Assembly: GCF_009362815.1 (NCBI RefSeq)
Contig: NZ_WHNX01000003.1
Span: 124,001 to 188,000, forward strand
Origin: Alkalibaculum sporogenes
Lineage (GTDB): Bacteria; Bacillota; Clostridia; Eubacteriales; Alkalibacteraceae
DNA: 64,000 nt
Direction: 5' to 3'
A program made the translations under genes and the position numbers. This document shows positions 1 to 8,767 of this stretch, piece by piece (within the stretch, counting starts at the first letter, position 1; each line of letters opens with the position of its first letter). The notes under the pieces are model-generated. The model did not search any database. It saw only the letters and a program-made list of their open reading frames with translations, and was not told the origin of the DNA.

Positions 1-174
1 TTAACTATAACTTTCATGCTTTTTTAATATTATATCTAAAAATATAATATTATAATATATTTTTTTGATATTATATAAAGATTATTAATATTAATTTTCG
101 AATATAATATCCCTTAAATTTTTTAATTATAAAATATCTGTAATAACTCTAGCTCATTATATTATATTGTGACA

Positions 175-206
175 TTAAAAAAAGCCCCAAACTCTAAGTT
201 TGCGGC
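175..206 (-). terminator. intrinsic terminator of the 109-aa membrane protein gene
   Basis: Read on the minus strand, a ten-pair stem (GCCGCAAACT with AGTTTGGGGC, one mismatch, loop TAG) is followed by seven or more T. It lies about 75 bases beyond the stop of the gene at 282-611. The rest of 1-174 is extremely AT-rich and I see no gene in it. Confidence 0.75.
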
Positions 207-281
207 AACATAAAAACTGAAATGGGTTTACTTCAGGATATGTGTAGATTAATATATTTTTAAAATCTATAGCGGCCTAAT

Positions 282-611
282 TTATTCGTCTTTCTTTAAC
301 TCTTCTTCTGTGTTTTCTTCGTCAAACCGTTTCTTTTTCTTAGTTCTTCTTCTCAGGTTGATGAGTACATTTGTCAGAAGATTTCCTATCATAACGGCTA
401 TCATCATCAGAATCAGGATGATATATCCAAGTTCTTCATGCCCGTCCAGGTTTTCAAACTGAATCTTCAAGGAATAATAAGTGATGACGAACACTCCAAT
501 CACGCTTGGGATATACCATACCCATTTCTTTCTGACATATCTTGAAAGAAGAAGGGACATCACTACGCCTGCGGCTATAAGAGCCAGTACTGTAATTACT
601 ACTCTATCCAT
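282..611 (-). CDS. small membrane protein of unknown function, 109 aa
   Basis: I do not recognise the family. The protein has three hydrophobic segments at about residues 4-22, 31-49 and 62-86, then a strongly basic stretch (RRRTKKKKR) and an acidic tail, so a small integral membrane protein with a cytoplasmic charged tail is likely. The ATG is preceded by AAAAGGAG at good spacing. Its codons look richer in G and C than those of the neighbouring genes (by eye, not computed), which could mean recent transfer. It stands alone on the minus strand with its own terminator. Confidence 0.65.
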   Translation of the reverse strand: MDRVVITVLALIAAGVVMSLLLSRYVRKKWVWYIPSVIGVFVITYYSLKIQFENLDGHEELGYIILILMMIAVMIGNLLTNVLINLRRRTKKKKRFDEENTEEELKKDE

Positions 612-707
612 ATCTGTACACTCCTTTTAATTTCTTTTTATATAGCCCTTAATCATTATAATCAAAACGAGATTTAATAGCATGGTATTTATTTTTTCTT
701 CTGCTTT

Positions 708-884
708 TTATATTTCAAAGAAGTATCTTACTGCATTACGGTTATCTGATTGTTCTCCTTTTTCTCGTAATGCATTCCTACAATCAAATAGAGTGTCTTC
801 AAGTTTTTTCTCTTTATTATTTAAATATAGATAATAACTTATAGCTTTATCATCAACTACCTGTACTGATTCTCTATACTTATC
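708..884 (-). pseudogene. possible 3' remnant of a lost gene
   Basis: On the minus strand an open frame of 58 codons ends in a stop at 708-710. Its composition is protein-like: many K, E, D and N residues and a C-terminus reading RNAVRYFFEI. The frame has no ATG, GTG or TTG near its upstream end and meets a stop at 885-887, so it looks like the tail of a decayed gene. I do not recognise the family. It could also be chance. Confidence 0.3.
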
Positions 885-891
885 TTACAAT

Positions 892-945
892 CAAAAAAAA
901 AGGAAGCCCTCGAGAACACCTAAAATACGCAATTCTCAAGGGCTT
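892..945 (-). terminator. intrinsic terminator of the rRNA methyltransferase gene
   Basis: On the minus strand AAGCCCTTGAGAA pairs with TTCTCGAGGGCTT (one mismatch, loop of about 16 bases) and is followed by a run of nine T. It begins just beyond the stop of the gene at 952-2310. Confidence 0.8.
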
Positions 946-951
946 ATACAT

Positions 952-2310
952 TTATTTTATTGTCAGCAGAGCAACTGTCTCCACATGAGGAGTTTGTGAA
1001 AACATATCTACAGATTTCAACCTTGTAACGGTATACCCAGCCTGTAAAAAATAAGGTAAATCTCGTGCTAAAGAAGTAGGTTTGCAGGATACGTAGATAT
1101 ATGCTTTGGGTTGGAAATTTATTATTTTACTTATTGCTTTTGGATGTATGCCATCTCTAGGTGGGTCTAAGATAATAATATCCGGAGATTCTTTAATATT
1201 GTCCAACAAATCTAGTACATCTCCCGAATAAAATTCGCAATTATCTATTTTATTTAGTTTAGCATTTTCTCTTGCAGCTACAACAGCTTCTTCCACTATC
1301 TCTATGCCTATAACTTTATCCGCATTAGAGGATAATACTTGAGCAATAGTACCTGTTCCACAGTATAAATCGTAAATAGTATTATGTCTTATTGTACCTA
1401 CAAATTCTTTTACTGTAGAGTACAACTGCATTGCGCCAATTGTATTAGTTTGAAAAAAGGAGTAAGGGGTAATCTTGAAAGATAGATCAAATAACTTATC
1501 GTAAATGAAATCTTGTCCATATAGCAATTTTGATTTGTCACTTTGGACAATATCAGCCATACTTTCATTTGTGGTATGGATAATACCTTTAATGCTTCCT
1601 AGTAAGGGAAGGTTAAGTATACTATTAACTAAATCATCTTCATGTAACTGACCTTGAGAGCTAGTAACAAAGTTGATTAGAATATCACCAGTCATTATAC
1701 CTTTTCGTACCACCAAATGTCGAAGAAAACCTTCATGGCTTCTCTTATGATAGTAAGTATAATTATGATGACTAGCAAAATTAAGAACACTCGTTAGGAT
1801 AATTCTGAAATCATTATCTACTAAGAGGCACACACTAGTATTTACTATATCATACATACTACCTCTCTTATGAAGACCAAGAGTTAGAGGACCATCTTTA
1901 TACTCATCTCCAAATGAAAACTCCATTTTGTTACGGTATTCAAAAGTTTTTTTTGAACCTTCAACACCTTCATATATATCTTCTAAATGAAAGTCCTTAA
2001 GAATATCTAGTATGAATTTCTCTTTTAGTAATAGTTGATCCTCATAGTTTAGGTTTTGATAAGAACAACCACCACATTCCTTAAATACTGGACATGGACC
2101 ATCAACTTCATTAGGTGCTTTTTCTAAAATTTCTAGAAGTATTGCATCAACTTTATCACCTTTTTTCTTCTTTATTTTAACACGGAGCTTTTGTCCAGGA
2201 ATGCTATTCTTAATGATAATTTTTTTATTGTTTTCTATATATGCAATTCCTTTATTTGGAAATTTTATATCGTCAATTGTAATATCAATGGTTTCACCTT
2301 TTTTTACCAT
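952..2310 (-). CDS. rlmD: 23S rRNA (uracil-5-)-methyltransferase, RumA/RlmD type
   Basis: SAM-dependent enzyme that methylates C5 of uridine in 23S rRNA. The 452 residues start with a TRAM RNA-binding domain (about 1-60), then a cysteine cluster (C73, C79, C82, with a further Cys near 161) of the kind that binds a [4Fe-4S] cluster in RumA. The C-terminal Rossmann domain has the SAM motif DLYCGTGT, then ILDPPRDG, and the catalytic cysteine in VSCKPTSLARDL (about C409). Length is normal. Firmicutes usually carry one or two paralogues (RlmCD), and the exact uridine cannot be read from sequence. The ATG follows AAAGGAGG. Monocistronic. Confidence 0.92.
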   Translation of the reverse strand: MVKKGETIDITIDDIKFPNKGIAYIENNKKIIIKNSIPGQKLRVKIKKKKGDKVDAILLEILEKAPNEVDGPCPVFKECGGCSYQNLNYEDQLLLKEKFILDILKDFHLEDIYEGVEGSKKTFEYRNKMEFSFGDEYKDGPLTLGLHKRGSMYDIVNTSVCLLVDNDFRIILTSVLNFASHHNYTYYHKRSHEGFLRHLVVRKGIMTGDILINFVTSSQGQLHEDDLVNSILNLPLLGSIKGIIHTTNESMADIVQSDKSKLLYGQDFIYDKLFDLSFKITPYSFFQTNTIGAMQLYSTVKEFVGTIRHNTIYDLYCGTGTIAQVLSSNADKVIGIEIVEEAVVAARENAKLNKIDNCEFYSGDVLDLLDNIKESPDIIILDPPRDGIHPKAISKIINFQPKAYIYVSCKPTSLARDLPYFLQAGYTVTRLKSVDMFSQTPHVETVALLTIK

Positions 2311-2450
2311 GATTTCCTCCTTTAAAGAATAGTAGTATTATAGTATAATAACATAAGTAAGTAAAAAAAAAATTAACAGTTTTACAAAATAATCGTTGAA
2401 TTTTATTTTATATAGTATAAAATAGCTTTATAGGAAAGGGGACTTTCATT

Positions 2451-3059
2451 TTGAACTTAAAATCCCATATTATCTTGGCCAATCATACAGCAGATATTAT
2501 TGAAGATCAAATTGATATTAAACTAGACCGAGATACATTAGAGTTAGGTGCAGTATATCCTGATCTTCACATTAGAAAAAGAGTAAGGATACATAATCTT
2601 AAACAAGTCTATAATAATTATTTCATGCAAACTGAAAATATAATAAATAAAAATAAGAATAAATGGGGTATATCATTTTCATTAGGAATGCTATCCCATT
2701 ATGTGTGTGACTCTTTCTGTTTAGCACATAATATGAAGATGAGATCTATTAATGATTTTAAGGTTCATCGAAGGTATGAAAATAAATTATCCGAAGTTGT
2801 TCATAGCTACAAATTAGACGATAATGTGAAACATAGAATAAATGAAAATTTTGAACGATGCATGGATTTTGATATTTACGATTTTTTAGGTGAGACTCAA
2901 ACTGGTTATATACAGAATGCAAACTTTAAAACCTTTGAAAATCAGTATAATAAGGATATTGAACACTCTATTTTTTGTAGCGCAATAGTTATGGTGGGTT
3001 TTATATATGAACTTGAAAAAGCTCAAAGTCCAGCAGTAGAGATATTGTATACTTTATAA
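2451..3059 (+). CDS. zinc-dependent phospholipase C-like family protein
   Basis: The 202-residue protein resembles the zinc-dependent phospholipase C / S1-P1 nuclease-like family (PF00882). Visible features are an early His (SHIILANH), GAVYPD near residue 35, and the helix LGMLSHYVCDSFCLAHN followed by HRRYE, which together supply the His/Asp pattern expected for metal ligands. There is no signal peptide, so the protein is probably cytoplasmic and the substrate is unknown. The start is TTG with the RBS GGAAAGGGG. It stands alone and is followed by a strong terminator. Confidence 0.7.
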   Translation: MNLKSHIILANHTADIIEDQIDIKLDRDTLELGAVYPDLHIRKRVRIHNLKQVYNNYFMQTENIINKNKNKWGISFSLGMLSHYVCDSFCLAHNMKMRSINDFKVHRRYENKLSEVVHSYKLDDNVKHRINENFERCMDFDIYDFLGETQTGYIQNANFKTFENQYNKDIEHSIFCSAIVMVGFIYELEKAQSPAVEILYTL

Positions 3060-3106
3060 CTAATATAAATTAAATTTAATAAAATATAAAATTATCTGAA
3101 TTGTGA

Positions 3107-3139
3107 AGATTTCTAGTCTAGACCTAGAAGTCTTTTTTT
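3107..3139 (+). terminator. intrinsic terminator
   Basis: AGATTTCTAG pairs with CTAGAAGTCT around a 7-base loop and is followed by seven T. It lies about 50 bases after the phospholipase-like gene. Confidence 0.85.
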
Positions 3140-3194
3140 AAAATCATAATGTACTCTAATCCAAGTATAATATAACGTATATATGCTATTAATT

Positions 3195-3246
3195 ACGCAT
3201 TAACAGACTAAGACTCAACCCCTACTGAATAAATTTTCACTTTATT
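3195..3246 (+). repeat. short copy of a dispersed repeat
   Basis: The sequence joins GCATTAACAGACTAAGAC to CCCCTACTGAATAAATTTTC. The same two ends occur elsewhere: the first at 35835, 56153 and 57841, the second at 19383, 56175 and 58006. Here they are nearly adjacent, as in an internally deleted copy. No coding capacity. Confidence 0.5.
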
Positions 3247-3299
3247 TTGCATTTTATAGCTATTGTATTATAATAAAATATGACTGTTGAGGTGAAGAG

Positions 3300-4253
3300 A
3301 TGAATATAATTGATTTTCATTGTGATACTGTACAAAAAATTTTTCATATAGGTAATGAGAACTTGTATGAAAATTCATATTCTGTTGACATAAAAAAAAT
3401 GATTAACAGTAGAGTAACTGCTCAATTTTTCGCTTTGTTTTTAGATAGAGAATTAATTAAAGATAAGAAATACAATATTTACGACTATACAAAAGAGTTC
3501 TATAAAGTGTACTCATCTCAAATTAAAGCTAATGAGGAGTATATTAGTTTAGCTAATAATTATAGAGACTATGAAGAAAATATGAAAGAAGGTAAAATGT
3601 CGGCATTCTTGACTATAGAAGAAGGCGATTTTCTTGAAAATAGAATTGAAAGACTAGATGAATTCTACAAACTAGGTCTTCGTTTAATTACATTGACATG
3701 GAATTATGAGAACTGTATAGGTTATCCAAACTCTATGAATACAAATTTGATGTCAAAAGGGCTAAAACCATTTGGGTTTGAAGTGATTGAGAAGATGAAC
3801 GAGTTAGGAATAATTATAGATGTATCACATTTGTCAGACGGTGGCTTTTATGACTGCATAAACCATTCAAAGACGCCTGTCATTGCATCCCACTCTAACG
3901 CAAGAGAAATTACGTGTGTCCCAAGAAATATCACAGATGATATGATGAAAGAATTAGCAGATAAAGGTGGGATAATGGGAATTAATTTTCATCCTCATTT
4001 CCTAGGAAATGATAATGTTAGTAAAATAGATCACATGATAAAACACATAAAACATATTAGAAATAAAGCAGGAATTGACGCATTAGCATTAGGTTCCGAT
4101 TTTGATGGCATAGAAGGCGAACTTGAGATTGCCAATATTGGTGAGTTAGGAAAACTAATGATTGAACTAGAAAAGTCAGGATTTTCTCCAGTTGAAATTG
4201 AAAAAATATGTAGTCTAAATGCAGAGAGAATAATAATTGAGTGTTTAAAATAG
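3300..4253 (+). CDS. membrane dipeptidase, peptidase family M19
   Basis: Zinc dipeptidase of the renal dipeptidase family, hydrolysing dipeptides, probably including D-residue products of cell-wall turnover. The 317 residues show the metal motif HCD near the N-terminus (DFHCDT), the bridging glutamate in EEGDFLE, the two later histidines in DVSHLSDGGF and ASHSNARE, and GSDFDGI near the C-terminus. No signal sequence, so cytoplasmic as in most bacterial members. ATG preceded by GAGGTGAAG. The downstream proB start follows within about 10 bases, so the two are likely cotranscribed. Confidence 0.85.
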   Translation: MNIIDFHCDTVQKIFHIGNENLYENSYSVDIKKMINSRVTAQFFALFLDRELIKDKKYNIYDYTKEFYKVYSSQIKANEEYISLANNYRDYEENMKEGKMSAFLTIEEGDFLENRIERLDEFYKLGLRLITLTWNYENCIGYPNSMNTNLMSKGLKPFGFEVIEKMNELGIIIDVSHLSDGGFYDCINHSKTPVIASHSNAREITCVPRNITDDMMKELADKGGIMGINFHPHFLGNDNVSKIDHMIKHIKHIRNKAGIDALALGSDFDGIEGELEIANIGELGKLMIELEKSGFSPVEIEKICSLNAERIIIECLK

Positions 4254-4264
4254 GAGTGAGTTTA

Positions 4265-5074
4265 ATGCGTAAAAATATTATGCAAGCAAATAGAGTCGTT
4301 ATTAAGATTGGAACATCTTCAATTACTTATGTGAATGGTAATATTAATCTTAAAAAAATGGATCAATTAGTAAGAGTGATTTCAGATTTGCAGAATAGCG
4401 GTAAAGAAATTGTAGTTGTTTCATCAGGCGCAGTAGGCGCTGGAATGGGTAGAATAGGTATTATAGAAAGACCGAAAGAACTTAATATGAAACAAGCATT
4501 AGCGGCAATCGGGCAAGCAATTCTTATGGAATTGTATCAAAAGTTTTTTGGTGAATACAATAGAAAAATTGCTCAAATTCTACTTACAAGAGATGTTTTT
4601 TGCAGTAAGATCAAGGAAAATAATGCATTTAATACAATGAGTACGTTACTTTCAATGGGAGTAATACCAATTGTAAACGAAAATGATACAGTTTCAACTA
4701 GTGAGATCGAAGGGGATAGAATAGGGGATAACGACACTTTGTCAGCTATGGTAGCTGGATTAGTAGAAGCAGACTTATTATTAATTCTCTCTGATGTTGA
4801 AGGCCTATGTGATACAAACCCATGTAAGAATCCTAATGCAAAGCTGATTTCTCATATAGATAAACTTTCTGAAGAAATATTAAGCCTTGCCGAAGATTCT
4901 AAGAATGAATTTGGGACAGGTGGTATGATAACAAAACTAAACGCTGCAAAAATTGCTTCAAAAAAAAATATTCCCACAATACTTACTTGCTCAGATGATA
5001 TTCAAAATATTTATGATGCTTTAGATGGTAAAGAAATTGGGACGTTTATTAGTGCTAAAGCGAATGAGGTGTAA
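4265..5074 (+). CDS. proB: glutamate 5-kinase without PUA domain
   Basis: Phosphorylates L-glutamate to gamma-glutamyl phosphate in proline synthesis. This is an amino-acid-kinase fold with the phosphate-binding KIGTSS near the N-terminus, SSGAVGAGMGR, and the nucleotide/glutamate-site segment around NENDTVSTSEIEGDRIGDND. At 269 residues it lacks the C-terminal PUA domain of the 360-370-residue enzymes. I chose the ATG at 4265, behind AGGAGTG. A longer reading from 4241 would overlap the preceding gene. No proA (gamma-glutamyl phosphate reductase) is beside it. Confidence 0.85.
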   Translation: MRKNIMQANRVVIKIGTSSITYVNGNINLKKMDQLVRVISDLQNSGKEIVVVSSGAVGAGMGRIGIIERPKELNMKQALAAIGQAILMELYQKFFGEYNRKIAQILLTRDVFCSKIKENNAFNTMSTLLSMGVIPIVNENDTVSTSEIEGDRIGDNDTLSAMVAGLVEADLLLILSDVEGLCDTNPCKNPNAKLISHIDKLSEEILSLAEDSKNEFGTGGMITKLNAAKIASKKNIPTILTCSDDIQNIYDALDGKEIGTFISAKANEV

Positions 5075-5076
5075 AT

Positions 5077-6792
5077 TTGATAAGAAGGTTTTCAAAATAC
5101 TATAAACCACATTTGAAATTATTTTCATTAGATTTTGGATGTGCGTTAATTATGTCTGTACTAGATCTAATATTTCCAGCTCTAGTAGCAATAGTAATAG
5201 ATAAGGCAATACCTCAAAGAGATTTGTCCTTGTTGTATACTATAGCTATTGTAATAATGGGACTATATATTATTAGAACAATATTGAATTATATTGTCAC
5301 ATATTGGGGACACGTGCTAGGTGTTAGAATAGAGTCTGATATGCGTAGTGATTTATTTAATCATATACAAAAATTATCATTTAATTACTTTGATAATACT
5401 AAGACAGGACATATAATGTCACGTTTAGTTAACGATCTATTTGATATAGCTGAGTTTGCACATCATGGACCAGAAGATATATTCATAACTAGTATTACCC
5501 TTGTAGGAACGTTTATTATAATGCTTACAATTAACTGGCAATTGGCTTTAATCATATTCTTACTAGTACCTGTAATGCTTGTTTTTACTATCTTTAAAAA
5601 TAAAAAAATGCGTAAGGTATTTAGAGAAATGAGAATAAAATTAGCTGATATTAATGCACAAATAGAGGATAGTATTTCAGGAATTAGGGTAGTTAAATCC
5701 TTTGGTAATGAATGGTATGAAGAAGAAAAATTTGATCTTGGTAATAATAGTCATAGAGTAACAAAAGAAGAATCTTATAAAGTGATGGGTGAATTTTATA
5801 GCGGGATAGGTTTTTTTTCAAATCTACTGCATTTAATAGTAGTTTTCTTTGGTGGATTATTCGTGATTAATAATCAAATTAGCATTGGTGTATTAGTACA
5901 ATTCCTATTATATATTTCTATATTTTTAGAACCTATTAAAAGGATAGCAAATTTTATTGAAACATATCAAAAAGCAGGAGCAGGCTTTAATAGATTTATA
6001 GAAACCCTAGACGTAAATCCTGATATTATCGATAGACATGATGCAAGAAGTGTAGGTAAATTGTCTGGTGATATTGAATTTAAAAATGTGAATTTCAATT
6101 ATAGTGATAATGAAACAGTATTAGAAAATATAAACCTAAAAATTGATGCAGGAGAAACTATAGCTTTTGTAGGGCCATCAGGTGCAGGTAAAACTACTAT
6201 ATGTAGTCTAATACCGAGATTTTATGAAGTGACTGGAGGAAGTATTCTTTTAGATAATGAAGATATTCGTGATATTACAATGAGAAGCCTTCGAGATAAT
6301 ATTGGAATTGTACAACAAGATGTATTTCTGTTTTCAGGAACTATTAGTGAAAATATAAAATACGGAAAAACAATTGCTACCCAAGAAGAAATAATAAATG
6401 CGGCGAAGTTGGCGAATGCTCATGAGTTTATAATAAAGCTGCCAAATGGTTACGATACTCATACAGGGGAGCGAGGAGTGAAATTATCAGGTGGACAAAA
6501 ACAGAGAATTTCTATTGCTAGGATTTTTCTTAAAAACCCTCCTATTCTAATATTAGATGAAGCTACTTCAGCTTTAGATAATGAGAATGAAAAGATTATA
6601 CAAAAATCTTTTGAACGGCTTTCTAAGAGTAGAACATCTTTAATCATCGCACATCGACTTGCAACTATTCAAAATGCTGATAGGATTGTAGTTTTAACAG
6701 ATGAAGGAATTAAAGAACAAGGGACCCATATAGAATTAATGGAATTAGGTGGAATGTATAAATCCCTATACGATGCGCAGAAGTTAACGTGA
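5077..6792 (+). CDS. ABC exporter, fused membrane and ATPase half-transporter
   Basis: Half-size exporter of 571 residues, working as a dimer in the membrane. Residues 1-300 form a six-helix ABC transmembrane domain. The ATPase domain follows, with Walker A GPSGAGKTT, signature LSGGQKQR, Walker B ILDEATSALD and switch histidine IIAHRL. The family exports lipids, drugs or peptides, and substrate is not predictable here. The start is TTG, two bases after the proB stop. The RBS GAGGTG lies inside the end of proB, so translation is probably coupled. Confidence 0.85.
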   Translation: MIRRFSKYYKPHLKLFSLDFGCALIMSVLDLIFPALVAIVIDKAIPQRDLSLLYTIAIVIMGLYIIRTILNYIVTYWGHVLGVRIESDMRSDLFNHIQKLSFNYFDNTKTGHIMSRLVNDLFDIAEFAHHGPEDIFITSITLVGTFIIMLTINWQLALIIFLLVPVMLVFTIFKNKKMRKVFREMRIKLADINAQIEDSISGIRVVKSFGNEWYEEEKFDLGNNSHRVTKEESYKVMGEFYSGIGFFSNLLHLIVVFFGGLFVINNQISIGVLVQFLLYISIFLEPIKRIANFIETYQKAGAGFNRFIETLDVNPDIIDRHDARSVGKLSGDIEFKNVNFNYSDNETVLENINLKIDAGETIAFVGPSGAGKTTICSLIPRFYEVTGGSILLDNEDIRDITMRSLRDNIGIVQQDVFLFSGTISENIKYGKTIATQEEIINAAKLANAHEFIIKLPNGYDTHTGERGVKLSGGQKQRISIARIFLKNPPILILDEATSALDNENEKIIQKSFERLSKSRTSLIIAHRLATIQNADRIVVLTDEGIKEQGTHIELMELGGMYKSLYDAQKLT

Positions 6793-6909
6793 TTTCGGTA
6801 GTTTACATCTAATCAAGTTTTAATACATGACGTTTAGATCTAAATACTTGCATTAATTTTAATTAAAGATATATAATATATAAAGAAGAAGTGTGAGAGG
6901 TGGACGGAT

Positions 6910-7062
6910 ATGAAATATTTAATAATAATTGCTACGACTATAGTATCAGCTGCATTAATGGTAATGGGTATGCTTTATGTTATAGATCAAAAACAACAAG
7001 AAAAAATCGGTGGTAAGTTAATTAAAGTAGATTACAAATTTTCAAAAGAGTTTAATGTTTAA
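6910..7062 (+). CDS. single-span membrane peptide, 50 aa
   Basis: Small ORF with a good RBS (GAGAGGTGG) before ATG. Residues 1-25 are a hydrophobic span (IIIATTIVSAALMVMGMLYV) followed by a soluble, Lys-rich tail of about 25 residues. Family unknown. It lies between the ABC exporter and a dispersed repeat. A small membrane peptide or type II signal anchor is all that can be said. Confidence 0.5.
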   Translation: MKYLIIIATTIVSAALMVMGMLYVIDQKQQEKIGGKLIKVDYKFSKEFNV

Positions 7063-7074
7063 TTTGACGATTAT

Positions 7075-7168
7075 AACCACAAGAAACACGCTTTGCGAGT
7101 TTCTCGCGGTTAACGCGGTAGTCGCCAAATATCTGCAAGCAGCCACTTGGCTCATTACTTCGCGATAA
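7075..7168 (-). repeat. terminator-associated structured repeat, copy 1
   Basis: About 94 bases, read on the minus strand starting ATCGCGAAGTAATGAGCCAA and ending in AGCGTGTTTCTTGTGGTT. It is nearly the same as 40894-40985 and 42831-42922. On the minus strand it lies directly downstream of the terminator at 7177-7203. It contains short inverted repeats (AGTGGCTGC/GCGACTAC, AGAAAC/GTTTCT) and would fold as RNA. Confidence 0.75.
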
Positions 7169-7176
7169 TAACAATA

Positions 7177-7203
7177 AAAATGACCCGTTTAGGGTCATTT
7201 TAT
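7177..7203. terminator. bidirectional intrinsic terminator
   Basis: AAATGACCC and GGGTCATTT form a perfect stem around a 5-base loop with T-rich sequence on both sides. It closes the minus-strand importer operon, whose stop codon TAA is inside the stem, and may also stop plus-strand transcription from the exporter. Confidence 0.85.
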
Positions 7204-8009
7204 TTATATGGTATAAGTTTCTTTTCAATATAAGCAATAATTTGATACATAACCCCTGCAGCTAATGACAATATCAGAATACTGGTCATAACGAGATCTA
7301 ATTGAAATACCTGACTACCGTAAACAATTAGATAGCCAAGACCCGCTTTTGAAACTAAGAATTCTCCCATAATTACTCCTACCCATGATAAACCAACGTT
7401 GATCTTTAATGCATTGGTAATCGTTGGATAGCTAGCAGGTAAAACTACTTTAGTTAAGATTTGCAACTTTGTAGCACCAAAAGTTTTAACTAAGGTTATT
7501 TTAGCTTCATCTACGTCAGTAAAGCCACTGTAAACACCACTAATAGTTACGACAAGAGAAATTAATACAGCCATTACAATTATTGCCACTGGACCGGCTC
7601 CAACCCAAACGAGTATTATAGGGCCTAAGGCAACTTTTGGTAAGCTGTTTAACACCACTAAGTAGGGGTCAGCCACCTTTGAGATGAAAGGAGACCACCA
7701 TAATATAATAGCTATGACGGTTCCTAAAATAGTGCTGGTTGTAAAGCCAATAATAGTTTCTAATACGGTAGTAAAAAGATGTTTGAACAATGTTCCCTCT
7801 GTAAACAAATTTACTAATGTTTTTAAAACTCTAGTAGGCTGACTAGTTATAAAAGAGTCTATCCATTGTAACTCAGCGGCAACCTCCCAAAAGATAATAA
7901 AAAACACGAGGAGAATAGTCCTAGTAGCGATTACATTAAATCGATTAGTCTTTAATTTTTTAATATACTGTTCATGTTCCTTAGAAAAATTTTTTTCAGA
8001 CATGTACAT
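7200..8009 (-). CDS. ABC importer permease, SsuC/TauC/ThiX type
   Basis: Membrane subunit of an importer in the nitrate/sulfonate/taurine/pyrimidine-precursor class. About 269 residues with six hydrophobic segments and a typical BPD_transp_1 core, including the EAA-like loop around LVKTFGATKLQILTKVVLPASYPTI. It is the last gene of the three-gene unit SBP-ATPase-permease. The ATG at 8009 (or the next ATG at 8003) sits behind AAGGAG and overlaps the end of the ATPase gene. A longer frame from 8030 exists but lacks a suitable RBS. Substrate unknown. Confidence 0.85.
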   Translation of the reverse strand: MYMSEKNFSKEHEQYIKKLKTNRFNVIATRTILLVFFIIFWEVAAELQWIDSFITSQPTRVLKTLVNLFTEGTLFKHLFTTVLETIIGFTTSTILGTVIAIILWWSPFISKVADPYLVVLNSLPKVALGPIILVWVGAGPVAIIVMAVLISLVVTISGVYSGFTDVDEAKITLVKTFGATKLQILTKVVLPASYPTITNALKINVGLSWVGVIMGEFLVSKAGLGYLIVYGSQVFQLDLVMTSILILSLAAGVMYQIIAYIEKKLIPYK

Positions 8010-8751
8010 CAAGCTCCTTCCATATTTCATTATAATAGTTCATAAATTCAGGAGCATTTCTGTTTTGGGTAGGTGAGTGATCAGTAGATGTCAGCTTTAT
8101 ATCAAAAATTTGCTTTATTACAGCAGGTCTTTTTGTGAGTACAATTATGCGATTTGCTAGTGAAATAGCTTCAGTCAAATCATGGGTAACCATTATAGCT
8201 GTTTTTTTTTCTTTTTTAATGATTGATCCAATATCGTCTGTTACTGCCATTCTTGTTTGATAATCTAGTGCAGAGAAAGGCTCATCTAGCAGCAGTATTT
8301 CAGGATTTATTGCTAATGTGCGTATTAATGCAGCCCTTTGCCTCATTCCACCAGATAATTGGGCTGGATAATGTTGTTTAAATTTACCCAATCCATATGT
8401 CTCAATCAATAATTCAGCACGTCGTTTATTTTCTGTAGTGGCTCTATTTTGAATTTCTAAGCCTAAGTAGACATTATCAAGTATAGTTCTCCAAGGGAAA
8501 AGATGATCATCTTGTAACATATAACCTAATGTAACTTCATCATTAGAGTATTTAATCAATCCCGAAGAAGGGAAAAGTAAACCTGCTAGTATGGAAAGGA
8601 CTGTCGTTTTACCACATCCACTAGGGCCTACTATTACAATAAACTCACCTTCACCAATATCAAGAGTAAAGTCTTTGATTGCTAATGTCTCACCATTTAA
8701 ACTATGATATATCTTTGTTAGTTTTTCAATACTTAATACTGGAGTAGGCAT
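7996..8751 (-). CDS. ABC importer ATP-binding protein, SsuB/TauB type
   Basis: ATPase of 251 residues that powers the adjacent permease. Walker A GPSGCGKTT, Q-loop in MLQDDHLFPW, signature LSGGMRQR, Walker B EILLLDEPFSALD and H-loop VTHDLTEA are all intact. The ATG at 8751 has GGAGGTGG upstream at good spacing. An in-frame TTG five codons earlier lies inside that RBS and is unlikely. Its 3' end overlaps the permease start. Confidence 0.9.
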   Translation of the reverse strand: MPTPVLSIEKLTKIYHSLNGETLAIKDFTLDIGEGEFIVIVGPSGCGKTTVLSILAGLLFPSSGLIKYSNDEVTLGYMLQDDHLFPWRTILDNVYLGLEIQNRATTENKRRAELLIETYGLGKFKQHYPAQLSGGMRQRAALIRTLAINPEILLLDEPFSALDYQTRMAVTDDIGSIIKKEKKTAIMVTHDLTEAISLANRIIVLTKRPAVIKQIFDIKLTSTDHSPTQNRNAPEFMNYYNEIWKELDVHV

Positions 8752-8767
8752 AAGTTCCACCTCCAAA

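Noticed and set aside
1021-1060. Sixth TGGTATACCA-like operator (ACGGTATACCCA) near 1031
   Set aside because: Only the core GGTATACC is present, it lies inside the rRNA methyltransferase coding sequence, and no promoter accompanies it.
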